Below are positions 1 through 9,177 of a DNA stretch of 64,000 bases, piece after piece. This DNA comes from Hymenobacter nivis. Its GTDB lineage: Bacteria; Bacteroidota; Bacteroidia; Cytophagales; Hymenobacteraceae. Below the pieces are notes generated by a model. It was not told the origin of the DNA. It made no database searches and was given only the letters and a program-made list of their open reading frames with translations. The stretch covers positions 62,001 to 126,000 of the forward strand of contig NZ_RCYZ01000003.1 in assembly GCF_006439025.1 (NCBI RefSeq), written 5' to 3'. How positions within the stretch are numbered: the first letter of the stretch is position 1; each line of letters opens with the position of its first letter. A program made the translations under genes and the position numbers.

Positions 1-3000
1 ACCAGCCCTACGTGCTGAACGTGACGCTGGGCGCGGCCGACACCCAGCTGCAGGAAGTGACGGTGACGGCCAGCAACCCGCGCTCCATCCTGAACTCGGA
101 CCGCACCGGCTCGGTGACCACCATCGACCGCCGCGCCCTGCAGCGGCTGCCCTCCATCAGCCGCAGCCTCAACGACTTCACGCGCCTCACGCCCCAGGCC
201 AACGGCAGCGCCATCGGCGGGGGCAGCACCCGCTCGAACTACTTCAGCGTGGACGGTTCGGACTTTAACAACAACTTCGGCATCGGGGGCAACCTGCCGG
301 CGGGCGGCTCGCCCATTTCGCTCGACGCCATCGAGGAGATTTCGGTGAACGTAACGCCCTACGACGTGCGCCAGTCGGGCTTCACCGGCGCGGCCATCAA
401 CGCCGTGACGCGCGCTGGCACCAACGACTTCGCGGGCTCGGCCTACGGCTACTTCAACAACCAGAAGTTCCGGGGCGACCGGGTGGGCGACCAGCGCGTG
501 ATCCTGCAAGACCAGCGCTTTTACCAGTACGGCGCCCGCCTCGGGGGCCCCATCATCAAGAACAAGCTGTTCTTCTTCGGCAACTTCGAAACCGAGGAAA
601 ACCGCACTCCCGGCCAGCAGCGCACCGCCGCCACGGCCGCCGCGCCCTTCGGCAGCGGCACCAACGTGGCGCGCCCCACGGCCACCGAGCTCGACACGTA
701 CGCAGCGTTTCTGCGCGAGAAATACGGCTACGACCCCGGCGCCTACCAGGGCTACAGCCTGCTGGCCCCGCGCACCAAAATCCTGGGCCGCATCGACTGG
801 AACATCGCCCAGAACCACCACTTCAACGTGCGCTACAGCCAGGTGGAGGGCAAAGGCGTGAACTTTCCCAGCACGTCGCGCAGCCCCTTCGGCGGCTACC
901 GCTACCCCAACCCCAACGGCAACGGCACCTTCCTCGACGGCAGCGGCAACCGCCAGCAGAACTCGGCCCTGTTCTACCAGAACGCCAACTACTTCCAGGA
1001 AGCCAACTTCTACTCGCTGGCGGCCGAGCTGAACTCGACCTTCGGCAAGAACGGCAGCACTACCAACACCCTGCGCGGCACCTACACCCGCCAGAACGAC
1101 CCGCGCAGCTCGCCCAGCAGCACGCTGTTTCCGTTTGTTGACATCCTCAAGGACGGCACGCCGTTTACCTCGTTCGGCACCGAGCCCTTCACCTACGGCA
1201 ACCTGCGCGACGTAAAAATCTACTCCATTAAGGACGACTTTACCTGGGTGCTGGGCCGCCACAACTTCACGGCCGGCTACCAGGGCGACTTCAGCGAAAC
1301 CAAGAACGGCTTCCAGCGCTTCGGCACGGGCTACTACACATTTGCATCGTGGGACGACTTCGCCACCGGCAAAAACCCGGTCGACTTTGGCATCACGTAC
1401 TCGCTGACGCCCGGCTACGAGCAGGCCTTCCCGAGCTTCAAGTACCAGCAGCACGCGCTCTACTTGCAGGATGAGGTGGCCGTGTCGGACCGCCTGCGCA
1501 TCACCGGCGGCCTGCGCGTCGACCTCACGCACTACGCCAACACCCTGCGCTCGTTCCAAAAAGTGGCCGACCTGAATTTTGCTGGCGGCGAGAAAATTGA
1601 CGTGGCGGCCCTGCCCGGCAACCAGGTGCTGTACTCGCCGCGCGTAGGCTTCAACCTCGACGTGCTCGGCAACCGCAGCTTGCAGCTGCGCGGCGGCTCG
1701 GGCATCTTCACGGGCCGCGTGCCCTACGTGTGGATCGTGAGCCAGGCCGGCGACGCGGGCACGCTGCAAATCACGCAGACCTACGGGGCCTCGCAGGGCA
1801 GCGGCAACCCCACAGTGCCGGGCCCCTTCAACCCCGACCCCACCGCCTACCGGCCGACCACGACGCCGGCCCCCGGCACCGTGGTCCCGAGCACCACGTC
1901 GTCGCTGGCCCAAAACTTCCGCTTCCCGCAAACCTGGAAGAGCAGCCTGGCCCTCGACGCCAAACTGCCCGGGGGCATCGTGGGTACGGTGGAGGCCATC
2001 GTGAACCGCGACATCAACGCGGCGGTGTACCGCAACGCCAACCTAGTGAACCCGCAGGCCCTTGGTGGGGGCCCCGACAACCGCTTGGTGTACCCCAACG
2101 CCACCAACGCCAAGTTCGTCAACCCCCTCAACGCGGCGGGCCAGCCGGTGGCCACCGGGGCCGCCGCGGGCACTGGGGCGTACAACGCCATCGTGCTCGG
2201 CAACGCCTCGCAGGGCTACTACCTCTCGGTGACGGGCAAGCTCGACAAACAGTTCAGCAACAACCTCTTCGGCTCGGTGGCCTACACCTACACCGATTCG
2301 AAGAACCTGTTTGACGGCGGCGGCGACCAGCCCCTGTCGGCCTGGCAGGGCACGCCCACCGTCAACGGTTCCAACAATCTGGCCCTGAGCTACAACGGCA
2401 ACACCTTGCCCCACCGCGTCATCGGCTCGCTCTCCTACCGCGCTGAGTACCTGGGCCACCTGGGCACCACCATTTCGATGTACTACGAAGGCGCCACCCA
2501 GGGCCGCTACTCCTATACCTACTCGACCGACTTCAACCGCGACGGCGCCAACGCCGACTTGATTTACATTCCCAAGGATGCCTCGGAAATCACCTTCGTG
2601 CCCGTGACGGTGGGCACCGGGGCCGCGGCCGTGACGTACTCGGCCCAGCAGCAGAGCGATGCCTTCTTCAAGTTTGTGGACCAGGACAAGTACCTGAGCC
2701 AGCGCAAGGGCCAGTACGCCGAGCGCAACGGGGCCCAGCTGCCCTGGCGCAGCGAGGTGGACGTGAAGATTCTGCAGGACCTGTTCACCAACGTGGGCGG
2801 CAAGCGCAACTCGCTGCAGCTCAGCCTCGACATCTTCAACCTGGGCAACCTGCTGAACAACAACTGGGGCCGCCAGCAGCAGCTCACCTACAACACCTTC
2901 CTGGAGCCGCAAAACGTGGCCGCCCTCACCACGGCCGCCACCAGCCCCAAGCCGACCTTCCGCCTGGGCCGCGACAACGTAACCAACCAGCTCATCAGCA

Positions 3001-3074
3001 ACACGTTCCGTGACGCCGTGAACACAGGCTCGACTTACTACATGCAGGTGGGCCTGCGCTACATCTTCAATTAA
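1..3074 (+). CDS. Oar-like TonB-dependent outer-membrane receptor (5' end outside window)
   Basis: The reading frame is open from the first bases, so the start and the signal peptide lie upstream of the window. The visible part begins with the end of a carboxypeptidase-regulatory-like domain (LNVTLGAADTQLQEVTV), followed by a plug-like region with the Oar-type VDGSDFNNNFG stretch and an Ala/Gly-rich segment (AAINAVTRAGTNDF). A long aromatic-rich beta-barrel then runs to a terminal VGLRYIFN, the usual end of an outer-membrane barrel. About 1,020 residues are visible, which fits the family of roughly 1,000-1,150. The role is inferred as TonB-linked transport or surface adhesion; no substrate can be read from the sequence. 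A strong terminator follows, so this is probably the last gene of its transcript. Confidence 0.9.
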   Translation, partial: QPYVLNVTLGAADTQLQEVTVTASNPRSILNSDRTGSVTTIDRRALQRLPSISRSLNDFTRLTPQANGSAIGGGSTRSNYFSVDGSDFNNNFGIGGNLPAGGSPISLDAIEEISVNVTPYDVRQSGFTGAAINAVTRAGTNDFAGSAYGYFNNQKFRGDRVGDQRVILQDQRFYQYGARLGGPIIKNKLFFFGNFETEENRTPGQQRTAATAAAPFGSGTNVARPTATELDTYAAFLREKYGYDPGAYQGYSLLAPRTKILGRIDWNIAQNHHFNVRYSQVEGKGVNFPSTSRSPFGGYRYPNPNGNGTFLDGSGNRQQNSALFYQNANYFQEANFYSLAAELNSTFGKNGSTTNTLRGTYTRQNDPRSSPSSTLFPFVDILKDGTPFTSFGTEPFTYGNLRDVKIYSIKDDFTWVLGRHNFTAGYQGDFSETKNGFQRFGTGYYTFASWDDFATGKNPVDFGITYSLTPGYEQAFPSFKYQQHALYLQDEVAVSDRLRITGGLRVDLTHYANTLRSFQKVADLNFAGGEKIDVAALPGNQVLYSPRVGFNLDVLGNRSLQLRGGSGIFTGRVPYVWIVSQAGDAGTLQITQTYGASQGSGNPTVPGPFNPDPTAYRPTTTPAPGTVVPSTTSSLAQNFRFPQTWKSSLALDAKLPGGIVGTVEAIVNRDINAAVYRNANLVNPQALGGGPDNRLVYPNATNAKFVNPLNAAGQPVATGAAAGTGAYNAIVLGNASQGYYLSVTGKLDKQFSNNLFGSVAYTYTDSKNLFDGGGDQPLSAWQGTPTVNGSNNLALSYNGNTLPHRVIGSLSYRAEYLGHLGTTISMYYEGATQGRYSYTYSTDFNRDGANADLIYIPKDASEITFVPVTVGTGAAAVTYSAQQQSDAFFKFVDQDKYLSQRKGQYAERNGAQLPWRSEVDVKILQDLFTNVGGKRNSLQLSLDIFNLGNLLNNNWGRQQQLTYNTFLEPQNVAALTTAATSPKPTFRLGRDNVTNQLISNTFRDAVNTGSTYYMQVGLRYIFN

Positions 3075-3183
3075 TAGCGCAGGCGAGAATTTATCATTGC
3101 TAATTAATTCTGGCTATTTAATTAATTGCGCAGTGAGAAATCTAATAATTAACTCATTTCTTTTTACGGTTTAACTCCTTTAC

Positions 3184-3218
3184 AAAAGCCCGTTGTTCAC
3201 GCCGAGCAACGGGCTTTT
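3184..3218 (+). terminator. Rho-independent terminator after the Oar-like receptor
   Basis: A perfect 12-bp stem (AAAAGCCCGTTG / CAACGGGCTTTT) with an 11-nt loop ends in a T run. It lies about 110 nt after the receptor stop codon and before the nuclease start. The A-tract on the 5' side would also let it work in the other direction. Confidence 0.85.
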
Positions 3219-3263
3219 ATTTGCCACTTACTGGCTGTTTTCTACTCCTTCAAAAACTGCTTT

Positions 3264-4046
3264 ATGTTCCGCAAGTACCTGGCCGTGGCCTGTTTGAGTT
3301 TGTTACCCTTCAGCCTGCGGGCTTGGGGCGTGGTGGGGCACCGCGCCATCGGCCGCATCGCCGAAAACCACCTCACCGACAAAGCCAAGCGCGAAGTGGT
3401 CGCCCTGTTGGGCCCCGAAACGCTGCCGCTGGTGAGCACCTACCCCGACGAAATTCGCTCCGACCCAGCCTATAAGTACACGGCCCCCTGGCACTATCTC
3501 GACACCACCCACAACCTGCCCTACGCGCAGTACGTGGCCACCATCGACACCATCAAGGAGCCCAACGCCTACCTGGCCTTGCAGCAGATGATTGCCCAGC
3601 TCAAGGACCCCAGCAAGTCGAAGGCCGACCGGGTGTTTGCCCTCAAGTTCATCGTGCACCTGGTGGGCGACGTGCACCAGCCCATGCACGCGGGCCACAG
3701 CGAAGACCAAGGCGGCAACAAGGTGGCCGTCAAGTTCCTGGGCCGCGACCAAAACCTACACAGCCTCTGGGACAGCGGCCTGATTGATTACGAGGGCCTC
3801 TCGTACCCCGAGCTGGCCCAGGCGCACGACCACGCCAGCAAGGCCCAGATCCAGCAGTGGCAGCGCGACCCGATGGCCACCTGGCTCTTCGAGTCGTACC
3901 AGCTCAGCGAGCCGCTCTACGCCGAAGCCGCCCAAAACTCCACGTTCGACTACCGCTACTTTCCCGTCCACGCCGTGCAGCTGGACCAGCGCCTGCTGCA
4001 AGCCGGCATCCGCCTGGCGGGCGTGCTGAACCAGATTTTTGGGTAG
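3264..4046 (+). CDS. S1/P1-family zinc nuclease, secreted
   Basis: 260 residues. An N-terminal signal peptide (MFRKYLAVACLSLLPFSLRA) is followed directly by WGVVGH. In S1/P1 nucleases the mature N-terminal Trp itself binds zinc, so the cleavage site before W21 is strongly supported. The other metal ligands of the trinuclear zinc site are all visible: H26, D62 (YPDEIR), H77 (WHYLD), H132 and D136 (HLVGDVHQPMH), H142, H166 and D170 (LHSLWD). The enzyme should cut single-stranded DNA and RNA, giving 5'-nucleotides, in the periplasm or outside the cell, probably for phosphate or nucleotide scavenging. The length fits bacterial members of about 260-270 residues. It is flanked by a terminator upstream and appears to be transcribed alone. 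Confidence 0.93.
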   Translation: MFRKYLAVACLSLLPFSLRAWGVVGHRAIGRIAENHLTDKAKREVVALLGPETLPLVSTYPDEIRSDPAYKYTAPWHYLDTTHNLPYAQYVATIDTIKEPNAYLALQQMIAQLKDPSKSKADRVFALKFIVHLVGDVHQPMHAGHSEDQGGNKVAVKFLGRDQNLHSLWDSGLIDYEGLSYPELAQAHDHASKAQIQQWQRDPMATWLFESYQLSEPLYAEAAQNSTFDYRYFPVHAVQLDQRLLQAGIRLAGVLNQIFG

Positions 4047-4273
4047 CCACGGCGCCGGCCGGGGCCCCAGCGCGGCCCGCCGGCCGCACAAACCCAACGT
4101 GCTCAAGCCCCGGGCACGGCCCAAGAGTGGAGCTTGTCCTCGTTAAAAAAGCAATATTGCATCAGTACTGGGCGGGGCAAACGCTGCCGTTTGCGGCCCG
4201 TCCGTTTGCCCTGTTCCCTTCCCCGCCGGTGGCGGAGCAGTTTCCCCGCCGGCCCCACCCACCTTTCTACCTT

Positions 4274-4771
4274 ATGAACAATTCCAAACAAGTGCTCGTG
4301 GACCAACTGGCCGGAGCCGTGGCCCCACACCTGAGCGCCGACGCAACCGCCGACCAACCCAAAGCCGTGCAAAAAGCCGTGCGGAAGCTGGCCAAGCAGC
4401 TGCTCAAAACCCAGACCAAAGCCCAAGCCAAGGCCCAGGGCAAAGCAAAGGGCGCTACCGGGGCCCCGGCAGACGCTACCGCCGCACCCACGCCCAAGGC
4501 CCAGCGCCAAACCCTGGCCGGCGAACTCACCACCCTGACGCAGGCCTACTTGGGCGCGGGCGACAACGCGGCCCTCGCCCCGCCCAAAGCCGTGGCCAAG
4601 ATGGTGAAGCGCCTGGCGGGCAAGCTCGTGAAGCAGCGCCGCAAGCTGGCCAAGCACGCCGCCAAAGCCGTCCGCAAAGCCGCCAAGGCACCCGCAGCTA
4701 CCGCCCCAGCGCGCCGCCCGGCGGCCACCAAGCGCCCCGCCGCCAAAGCCCCGCGCACCGTAGCCGCCTAG
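4274..4771 (+). CDS. Lys/Ala-rich histone-H1-like basic protein
   Basis: 165 residues from the ATG at 4274; an open frame continues upstream, but its composition there is a GC shadow of the nuclease gene. The protein has two related halves, each with a Pro-Lys-Ala-Val core followed by alternating Lys/Leu (around residues 26-45 DQPKAVQKAVRKLAKQLL and 108-130 PPKAVAKMVKRLAGKLV). It ends in an Ala/Pro/Lys/Arg tail (PAATKRPAAKAP) like that of eukaryotic H1 and bacterial H1-like or AlgP-type proteins. No enzyme motif or membrane segment is seen. A nucleoid or DNA/RNA-binding role is inferred from composition only. A perfect terminator follows, so the gene is monocistronic. Low-complexity basic tails arise independently, so homology to H1 is not claimed. 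Confidence 0.75.
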   Translation: MNNSKQVLVDQLAGAVAPHLSADATADQPKAVQKAVRKLAKQLLKTQTKAQAKAQGKAKGATGAPADATAAPTPKAQRQTLAGELTTLTQAYLGAGDNAALAPPKAVAKMVKRLAGKLVKQRRKLAKHAAKAVRKAAKAPAATAPARRPAATKRPAAKAPRTVAA

Positions 4772-4794
4772 CGCGCCACTTACCACCCATTTCC

Positions 4795-4831
4795 AAACGC
4801 CAACGGCCCGTTGTACGGGCCGTTGGCGTTT
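4795..4831 (+). terminator. Strong Rho-independent terminator after the H1-like gene
   Basis: A perfect 16-bp stem (AAACGCCAACGGCCCG and its complement) with a TTGTA loop starts 23 nt after the stop. It ends in GTTTGC rather than a long T run. The neighbouring sigma factor gene is convergent, so the hairpin may serve both. Confidence 0.85.
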
Positions 4832-4870
4832 GCTATTTATAATAAGCCCGTTATAATAAGCGCGGGGCCC

Positions 4871-5404
4871 CTACAGCCAGCGGGCTAGGCGGCGCTTGGC
4901 AGTGCTGGCCCAGGTTTTCACGGTGCTCAGGGGCACGGCCAGTTCCTCGGCGGCCTCGGGGTAGGTGTAGCCGCCGAAGTAGAGCAGCTCCAGCGTGCGG
5001 CGGTGCTCGGGCCGCAAGCGGCTCAGCAGCTCGGCCAGGCCGATGTGCTCGGGCCAGAACACCGCTGGGGCGGCGGGCTCGGCCCCAAGCAGCGCCAGCT
5101 GGGCGATGGGCGTGGTGCGCCGGCCTTGGCGCACGGCGCGGCTCCGCAGGTGGTCCACGGCGGTGTTGACGCAGATGCGCGCCGCCCAGGTGTAAAGGCG
5201 GCCGCGGGTGGGGTCGTAAGTGGCCACGGCCAGCCACACCTTCAACAGGCCCTCTTGCAGCACGTCTTCCGCGCTCTGGGGGTCGCGCACCAGCTGGCGC
5301 ACCTGCGCCAGCAGGGCCCCGCGGTAGCGCTCGTAGAAGCGGGCCATCGCGGCCCCATCGCCGGCGCGGAGTTGTTGCACAAGCTCATCTTCGTCCTCAG
5401 GCAT
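4871..5404 (-). CDS. ECF-type RNA polymerase sigma factor
   Basis: 177 residues if started at the ATG at 5404 (MPEDEDELVQQL). The frame is open further upstream, but that part reads as Pro/Arg-rich GC shadow. Region 2 is visible around residues 25-65 (FYERYRGALLAQV, then SAEDVLQEGLLKVW). Region 4 lies near the C-terminus (GGYTYPEAAEELAVPLSTVKTW), the helix-turn-helix that reads the -35 element. This is the sigma-70 region 2/region 4 layout of the ECF group. No anti-sigma gene is adjacent, and the flanking small genes are not recognisable as one, so the signal it answers is unknown. Several Bacteroidota genomes carry such orphan ECF factors. Confidence 0.88.
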   Translation of the reverse strand: MPEDEDELVQQLRAGDGAAMARFYERYRGALLAQVRQLVRDPQSAEDVLQEGLLKVWLAVATYDPTRGRLYTWAARICVNTAVDHLRSRAVRQGRRTTPIAQLALLGAEPAAPAVFWPEHIGLAELLSRLRPEHRRTLELLYFGGYTYPEAAEELAVPLSTVKTWASTAKRRLARWL

Positions 5405-5621
5405 CAATGGGGCGCTGGGCGCCGGTGGTGAAGCCAGACCTACGACGTTGGCCCCCACCCCGGATTGCCCGGCGCAAGGCCGCAGGCAGACCCACTTTTT
5501 GAGGCCCCGATCGCGGCGCGGGCGGGCGGCTAGCGCGCAGCAGGGCAGCGCGTTGCCCAGCCCGGGGCCCTCACTGCCCGGTCTGGGCGGGGCCAAGCTA
5601 TGCGGGACCGGGCGGGCGGGC

Positions 5622-5870
5622 TCAGTGGGCGGCCAGCAGGCGCCAGCAGGCGGGCGTCTGGCGGCGGCGGCAGCGCCCCTCGATGGCGTAGCGCAGCTCC
5701 AGCAGGCTCAGGGCCCCGGCGGCGTAGGCCTCGTACAAATCGCCGGACAGGGGCCGCTGGGGTGCGCCCCAGGCCTGCACGTGGGCGCGCGCATCGGCCA
5801 GCGACTGCCGCCGCTGGGCTTCGTGCGCGGGGTTGGTAGCGACAATCCAGGACGGGGCGAGCAGGTTCAC
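5622..5870 (-). CDS. Small hypothetical protein, GTG start proposed
   Basis: 82 residues from a GTG at 5870; no ATG is better placed, because the upstream in-frame codons are AT-rich (YIYKKYINRT) and look like promoter DNA. The body (NLLAPSWIVATNPAHEAQRRQSLADARAHVQAWG, given here in pieces: NLLAPSWIVATNP, then HEAQRRQSLADARAHV) is mixed-composition and helix-prone, with two Cys near the end. No known domain, signal peptide or membrane segment was recognised. It lies upstream of and in the same direction as the sigma factor, 217 bp away. The case rests on amino-acid composition and on the sharp change to AT-rich DNA just before the start; it may be spurious. Confidence 0.4.
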   Translation of the reverse strand: MNLLAPSWIVATNPAHEAQRRQSLADARAHVQAWGAPQRPLSGDLYEAYAAGALSLLELRYAIEGRCRRRQTPACWRLLAAH

Positions 5871-6054
5871 GGTACGATTAATATATTTTTTGTAAATATA
5901 TATCGCCGCCGCACGCTTGTGCAAGTGGCCAAATCGTTTTTGCAACGCCCAGCGCCGCGGGGGCCCCGGGCAGTGCGCAGGGGCCCCACGGCGGGCACAA
6001 CCCTGCGGCCGCGTTGTGGGTAAAAGGGCTACGCATCATCTCAACGGCTTTTTT

Positions 6055-6333
6055 ATGAAAACCTTCCTCTCATTAGTAGCTGCCAGCTTGTGCAGCATCG
6101 GGGTGGCCACCGCCCAAACCGCCCCCGCCCAAACCTTGCCCAGCACCGGCGCCGTGGCCCCCAACGCCGTGCCCAGCGGCACGGCCCCCGTGCCCAGCAA
6201 CCCCGACGGCGCGGTATCGGCCGGCGAAGTATTCACCAAGGGTGCGCCCAGGGCCAATGACGCGCAGGCCAAGCGCGCCGCGCGGAAGCAGCAGAAGATG
6301 GCCGGCAAAGGCAAGATGAAAGACAAAATGTAG
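6055..6333 (+). CDS. Small secreted Ala/Pro-rich protein with basic tail
   Basis: 92 residues from the ATG at 6055. A clear signal peptide (MKTFLSLVAASLCSIGVATA, cut before QTAPAQ) leads into a low-complexity Ala/Pro/Thr/Gly linker and a Lys-rich end (RAARKQQKMAGKGKMKDKM). It has no Cys and no known domain. It is probably exported to the periplasm or surface; function unknown. The preceding 150 bp includes an AT-rich stretch at about 5880-5910 that could hold divergent promoters for this gene and the small minus-strand frame. A terminator follows at 6394-6413. Confidence 0.7.
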   Translation: MKTFLSLVAASLCSIGVATAQTAPAQTLPSTGAVAPNAVPSGTAPVPSNPDGAVSAGEVFTKGAPRANDAQAKRAARKQQKMAGKGKMKDKM

Positions 6334-6393
6334 GCCCACTGCTGGCCCACTGCCCCGGCCCCGCTCCAGGGGCCCTGCTGCACTTGCGGCGGG

Positions 6394-6413
6394 GCCCCGG
6401 GACGGGGCTTTTT
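6394..6413 (+). terminator. Short GC hairpin with T run
   Basis: GCCCCG, a GGA loop and CGGGGC are followed by TTTTT, a compact intrinsic terminator 60 nt after the stop of the small secreted protein. Confidence 0.7.
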
Positions 6414-6585
6414 GGCGCACAAAAAAATACTATTAAAACCCAAAGCCAATCAGGGAGTTGCCCCGTACATTGCTGGCCTTCCGGCGCCCGCGGGCGCTGG
6501 CCCGGGGCCCCAGGGACCCTACCTGCGCCCCGCCGCCGGGGGCCCAACCGCCGCCTGCCCTCTCACCCTTCCTCCCACTTGTGCT

Positions 6586-7914
6586 TTGAGAAAATACCTC
6601 TACCCCGTATTACTGCTGGTGTTTGGCGCGCTCGTGGCGGCCATTTACGTATTTAAGAAGCCCGACCTGCACGCCCCCGAGCTGCGCGAGCGCCACGGCC
6701 GCCTGGCGCTGGGCGGCGAGTGGGTGAACACGAAAAACGCCATCCAGGGCCTGCTGGCCAAGCTGCGCCAAGACCCCACCGACCAGAAAAGCCGCCTGCT
6801 GCTGGCCCAGGCCTACATGCAGGAAGGCCGCGTGACCGGCGACCACCCGTACTACGACGCCGCCGCCGTACAGCTGCTCGACGACGTGCTGGCCGCCGAG
6901 CCCGACAACTTTGAGGCCCTGGCCTGCAAGGCGTCCATCAGCCTCACGCAGCACCACTTTTCGCAGGGCCTGGCGCTGGCCCAGCAGGCGCAGGAAATCA
7001 ACCCCAACAGCGGCTTCGTGTACGGCCTGCTCACCGACGCCAACGTGGAACTGGGCCACTACGACGACGCCATTAAAACCGCCGACCGCATGAACCAGGT
7101 GCGCCCCGACCTGGGGGCCTACGCCCGGGTGAGCTACCTGCGCGAGATTCGGGGCGACGTGCCCGGGGCCATTCAGGCAATGGACATGGCCGCCAAGGCG
7201 GGCCTCGACGGCCTGGAGCAAACCGAGTGGACCCGCGTGGCGCTGGGCCACTTATACGAGGTGAGCGGCGACTTGCCCCGTGCCGCCGCCTGCTACCAGC
7301 AGGCCCTGGCAAACCGCCCCGGCTACGCCTACGCCCTGGCCGGCCTGGGCCGGGTGGCGGCCGCCCGCCATGACTACCCGGCCGCCATCCAGCAGTTTCG
7401 CCAGGCCCGGGCCGAAGTGAAGGACTACGCCTTCACCGACGAGCTGGTGGACTTGTACCGCCAGAACCACCAACCGGCGGAGGCTAATAAAATGGCCAAG
7501 GAATCCATCGACATGCTGGCCAGCGCCGCCCAGCAGGCCAACGACGACGAGGCCCTGGGCCACTACGCCGACCGCGAGCTGGCCTACGCCTACCTCAAAA
7601 CCAACGAGCTGGACAAGGCCTTGGAGCACGCCCAGATTGAGTACAAGCGTCGGCCCGACAACATTGACGTAAACGAGACCCTGGCCTGGGTGTACTACAA
7701 GCGCGGGGCCTACGCCGAGGCCGCCAAGTACATGCAAGTAGCCCGTCGCACCGGCTCCCAGAACCCCGTGCTGCTGGCCCGCGCCGGCCTCATTCTGCTG
7801 AAAACCGGCAAGGCCGCTGAGGGCCAGCAGTTGCTCGAAAAATCTCTCAAAACGGCCCCCTACCTCAACCCCGAGGTGAGCGCCGAGGGCGAGAAACTGC
7901 TGGCCCAGCGCTAG
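6586..7914 (+). CDS. Membrane-anchored tetratricopeptide-repeat protein
   Basis: 442 residues from a TTG start at 6586, chosen because it opens directly on RKYLYPVLLLVFGALVAAIYVFKK, a single N-terminal membrane anchor; the open frame upstream to 6412 is Pro/Gly-rich and unlikely to be protein. The rest is a chain of about eight TPR-like helix pairs (for example ALALAQQAQEINPNSGFVYG, AAACYQQALANRPGYAYALAG and DKALEHAQIEYKRRPDNIDV). It should face the periplasm or cytoplasm as a protein-binding scaffold. The gene ends 11 nt before the HupE/UreJ-like gene, so the two are almost certainly co-transcribed. The non-ATG start is a proposal. Confidence 0.87.
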   Translation: MRKYLYPVLLLVFGALVAAIYVFKKPDLHAPELRERHGRLALGGEWVNTKNAIQGLLAKLRQDPTDQKSRLLLAQAYMQEGRVTGDHPYYDAAAVQLLDDVLAAEPDNFEALACKASISLTQHHFSQGLALAQQAQEINPNSGFVYGLLTDANVELGHYDDAIKTADRMNQVRPDLGAYARVSYLREIRGDVPGAIQAMDMAAKAGLDGLEQTEWTRVALGHLYEVSGDLPRAAACYQQALANRPGYAYALAGLGRVAAARHDYPAAIQQFRQARAEVKDYAFTDELVDLYRQNHQPAEANKMAKESIDMLASAAQQANDDEALGHYADRELAYAYLKTNELDKALEHAQIEYKRRPDNIDVNETLAWVYYKRGAYAEAAKYMQVARRTGSQNPVLLARAGLILLKTGKAAEGQQLLEKSLKTAPYLNPEVSAEGEKLLAQR

Positions 7915-7925
7915 GGCCCCGCACC

Positions 7926-8603
7926 ATGCGCCGCCCGCCCGCCGCCCGCCTGCTGCTCGTTGCCGCCGTGCCGCTGCTGGTGCTGGGGGCCCTGCCGGCC
8001 GCGGCCCACGTCATCGACGCCGACTTGAGCAAGCTCTCGCGCACAGAGGTGTTCTGGACGTATTTGCAGCTCGGCTACACCCACATTTTGCCGCTCGGGC
8101 TCGACCATATCTTGTTCGTGCTCAGCCTCTACATCTTGGAGCCGCGACTGCGGCCGGTACTCTGGCAGGCCACGGCCTTTACGGTGGCGCACTCCATCAC
8201 GCTGGGGTTGGCCATGTACGGCTTCGTGCGGCCGCCGTCGAGCATCGTGGAGCCCGTCATTGCGCTGTCCATCCTGTTCGTGGCGATTGAGAACATCGTC
8301 AGCCGCAAGCTCAACCCGTGGCGGCTGGCGGTGGTGTTCGGGTTTGGGCTGGTGCACGGGTTGGGCTTTGCCAGCGCCCTCACCGGGCTGGGGCTGCCGC
8401 GCAATGCCTACTTTGGCTCGCTCATTTCCTTCAACGTGGGCGTGGAGCTGGGCCAGGTAACGGTCATTTTGCTGGCCTGGGCCCTCATCGGGCGCTGGGC
8501 CGCCGGCAAGCCCTGGTACCACGCCCGGGTGGTGGTACCGGTGTCAGCAGCCATCGGTTTGGTAGCCGCATTTTGGACGGTACAGCGTGTGTTTTTTACC
8601 TGA
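7926..8603 (+). CDS. HupE/UreJ family membrane protein
   Basis: 225 residues. After a signal-like first segment cut near AAAH28 come about six further hydrophobic segments. The signature motifs of HupE/UreJ proteins are present: H53 and D60-H61 in the stretch around THILPLGLDHILFVL, H89 in FTVAHSITL, E110 and E122, and H144 in LVHGLGFAS, then FNVGVELGQ. Family members are thought to move nickel or cobalt, but many Bacteroidota copies are not beside hydrogenase or urease genes and neither is this one. It follows the TPR gene by 11 nt and precedes a small Cys/His protein and a TonB receptor, which suggests a metal-related envelope function (inference). Confidence 0.88.
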   Translation: MRRPPAARLLLVAAVPLLVLGALPAAAHVIDADLSKLSRTEVFWTYLQLGYTHILPLGLDHILFVLSLYILEPRLRPVLWQATAFTVAHSITLGLAMYGFVRPPSSIVEPVIALSILFVAIENIVSRKLNPWRLAVVFGFGLVHGLGFASALTGLGLPRNAYFGSLISFNVGVELGQVTVILLAWALIGRWAAGKPWYHARVVVPVSAAIGLVAAFWTVQRVFFT

Positions 8604-8784
8604 ACATACCTTTTTTATACTTTGAGTCACCGTGCTTCGCGTAATAAAGCTCCTCTTTTCGCCTCACTCAAGTAATCGAAGCAATAGAGCGGTAGCGCAT
8701 TCTGCGGCGTTCTGCCTGATGCTCCTGTCAGCATAACTATCTGGCGGCAAGCTACTCATTACCGCCAATTATCCCAAGTCCTTC

Positions 8785-9177
8785 ATGCGCCGTTCCCTCC
8801 TCGCCTTTTTGCTCTTGGCCAACTACCTGCTGGTGGTGGGTGCGGGACTGGTGGCGAGCCGGCCAGAGGTGCCGCGCTTTTCGGCGGCCCACCCCTACGT
8901 GCACAGCAAGGCCTGCCAGCAGGGAAACTATTTGCGTCTCGATTGCTTCGAGCACTGTAACGGGGCCCAGGCCGCCCAGGCCCAGCCGCCCACCGGCACG
9001 GGCCTGCACTTTCTGGCCCAGCTCAAGGGGCTGGATGTGCACTGCACTACCGCGGTGGCGCAGGTGCCGGGGCCCCAGCGGCCCCCGTTGCCCGCCGGGG
9101 CCCCGGCGGTGGGCGGCCCCATGGCCGAAGAAACCGGGTTTGCGGGGCCGCCCACGCCGCCGCCCTGTTGGGGATAA
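8785..9177 (+). CDS. Small exported Cys/His-containing protein upstream of TonB receptor
   Basis: 130 residues. Residues 1-24 form a signal peptide or membrane anchor (RRSLLAFLLLANYLLVVGAGL). The mature part holds C44, C54, C58 (DCFEHCNG) and C87, with H36, H40, H57, H75 and H86 nearby, then a Pro/Gly-rich tail ending PPPCWG. No family was recognised with certainty; small Cys-bearing proteins of this size commonly precede TonB receptors in Bacteroidota. The spacing of Cys and His would suit metal binding, which would match its place between the HupE-like gene and the receptor. The TonB receptor starts 141 nt downstream. Confidence 0.65.
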   Translation: MRRSLLAFLLLANYLLVVGAGLVASRPEVPRFSAAHPYVHSKACQQGNYLRLDCFEHCNGAQAAQAQPPTGTGLHFLAQLKGLDVHCTTAVAQVPGPQRPPLPAGAPAVGGPMAEETGFAGPPTPPPCWG

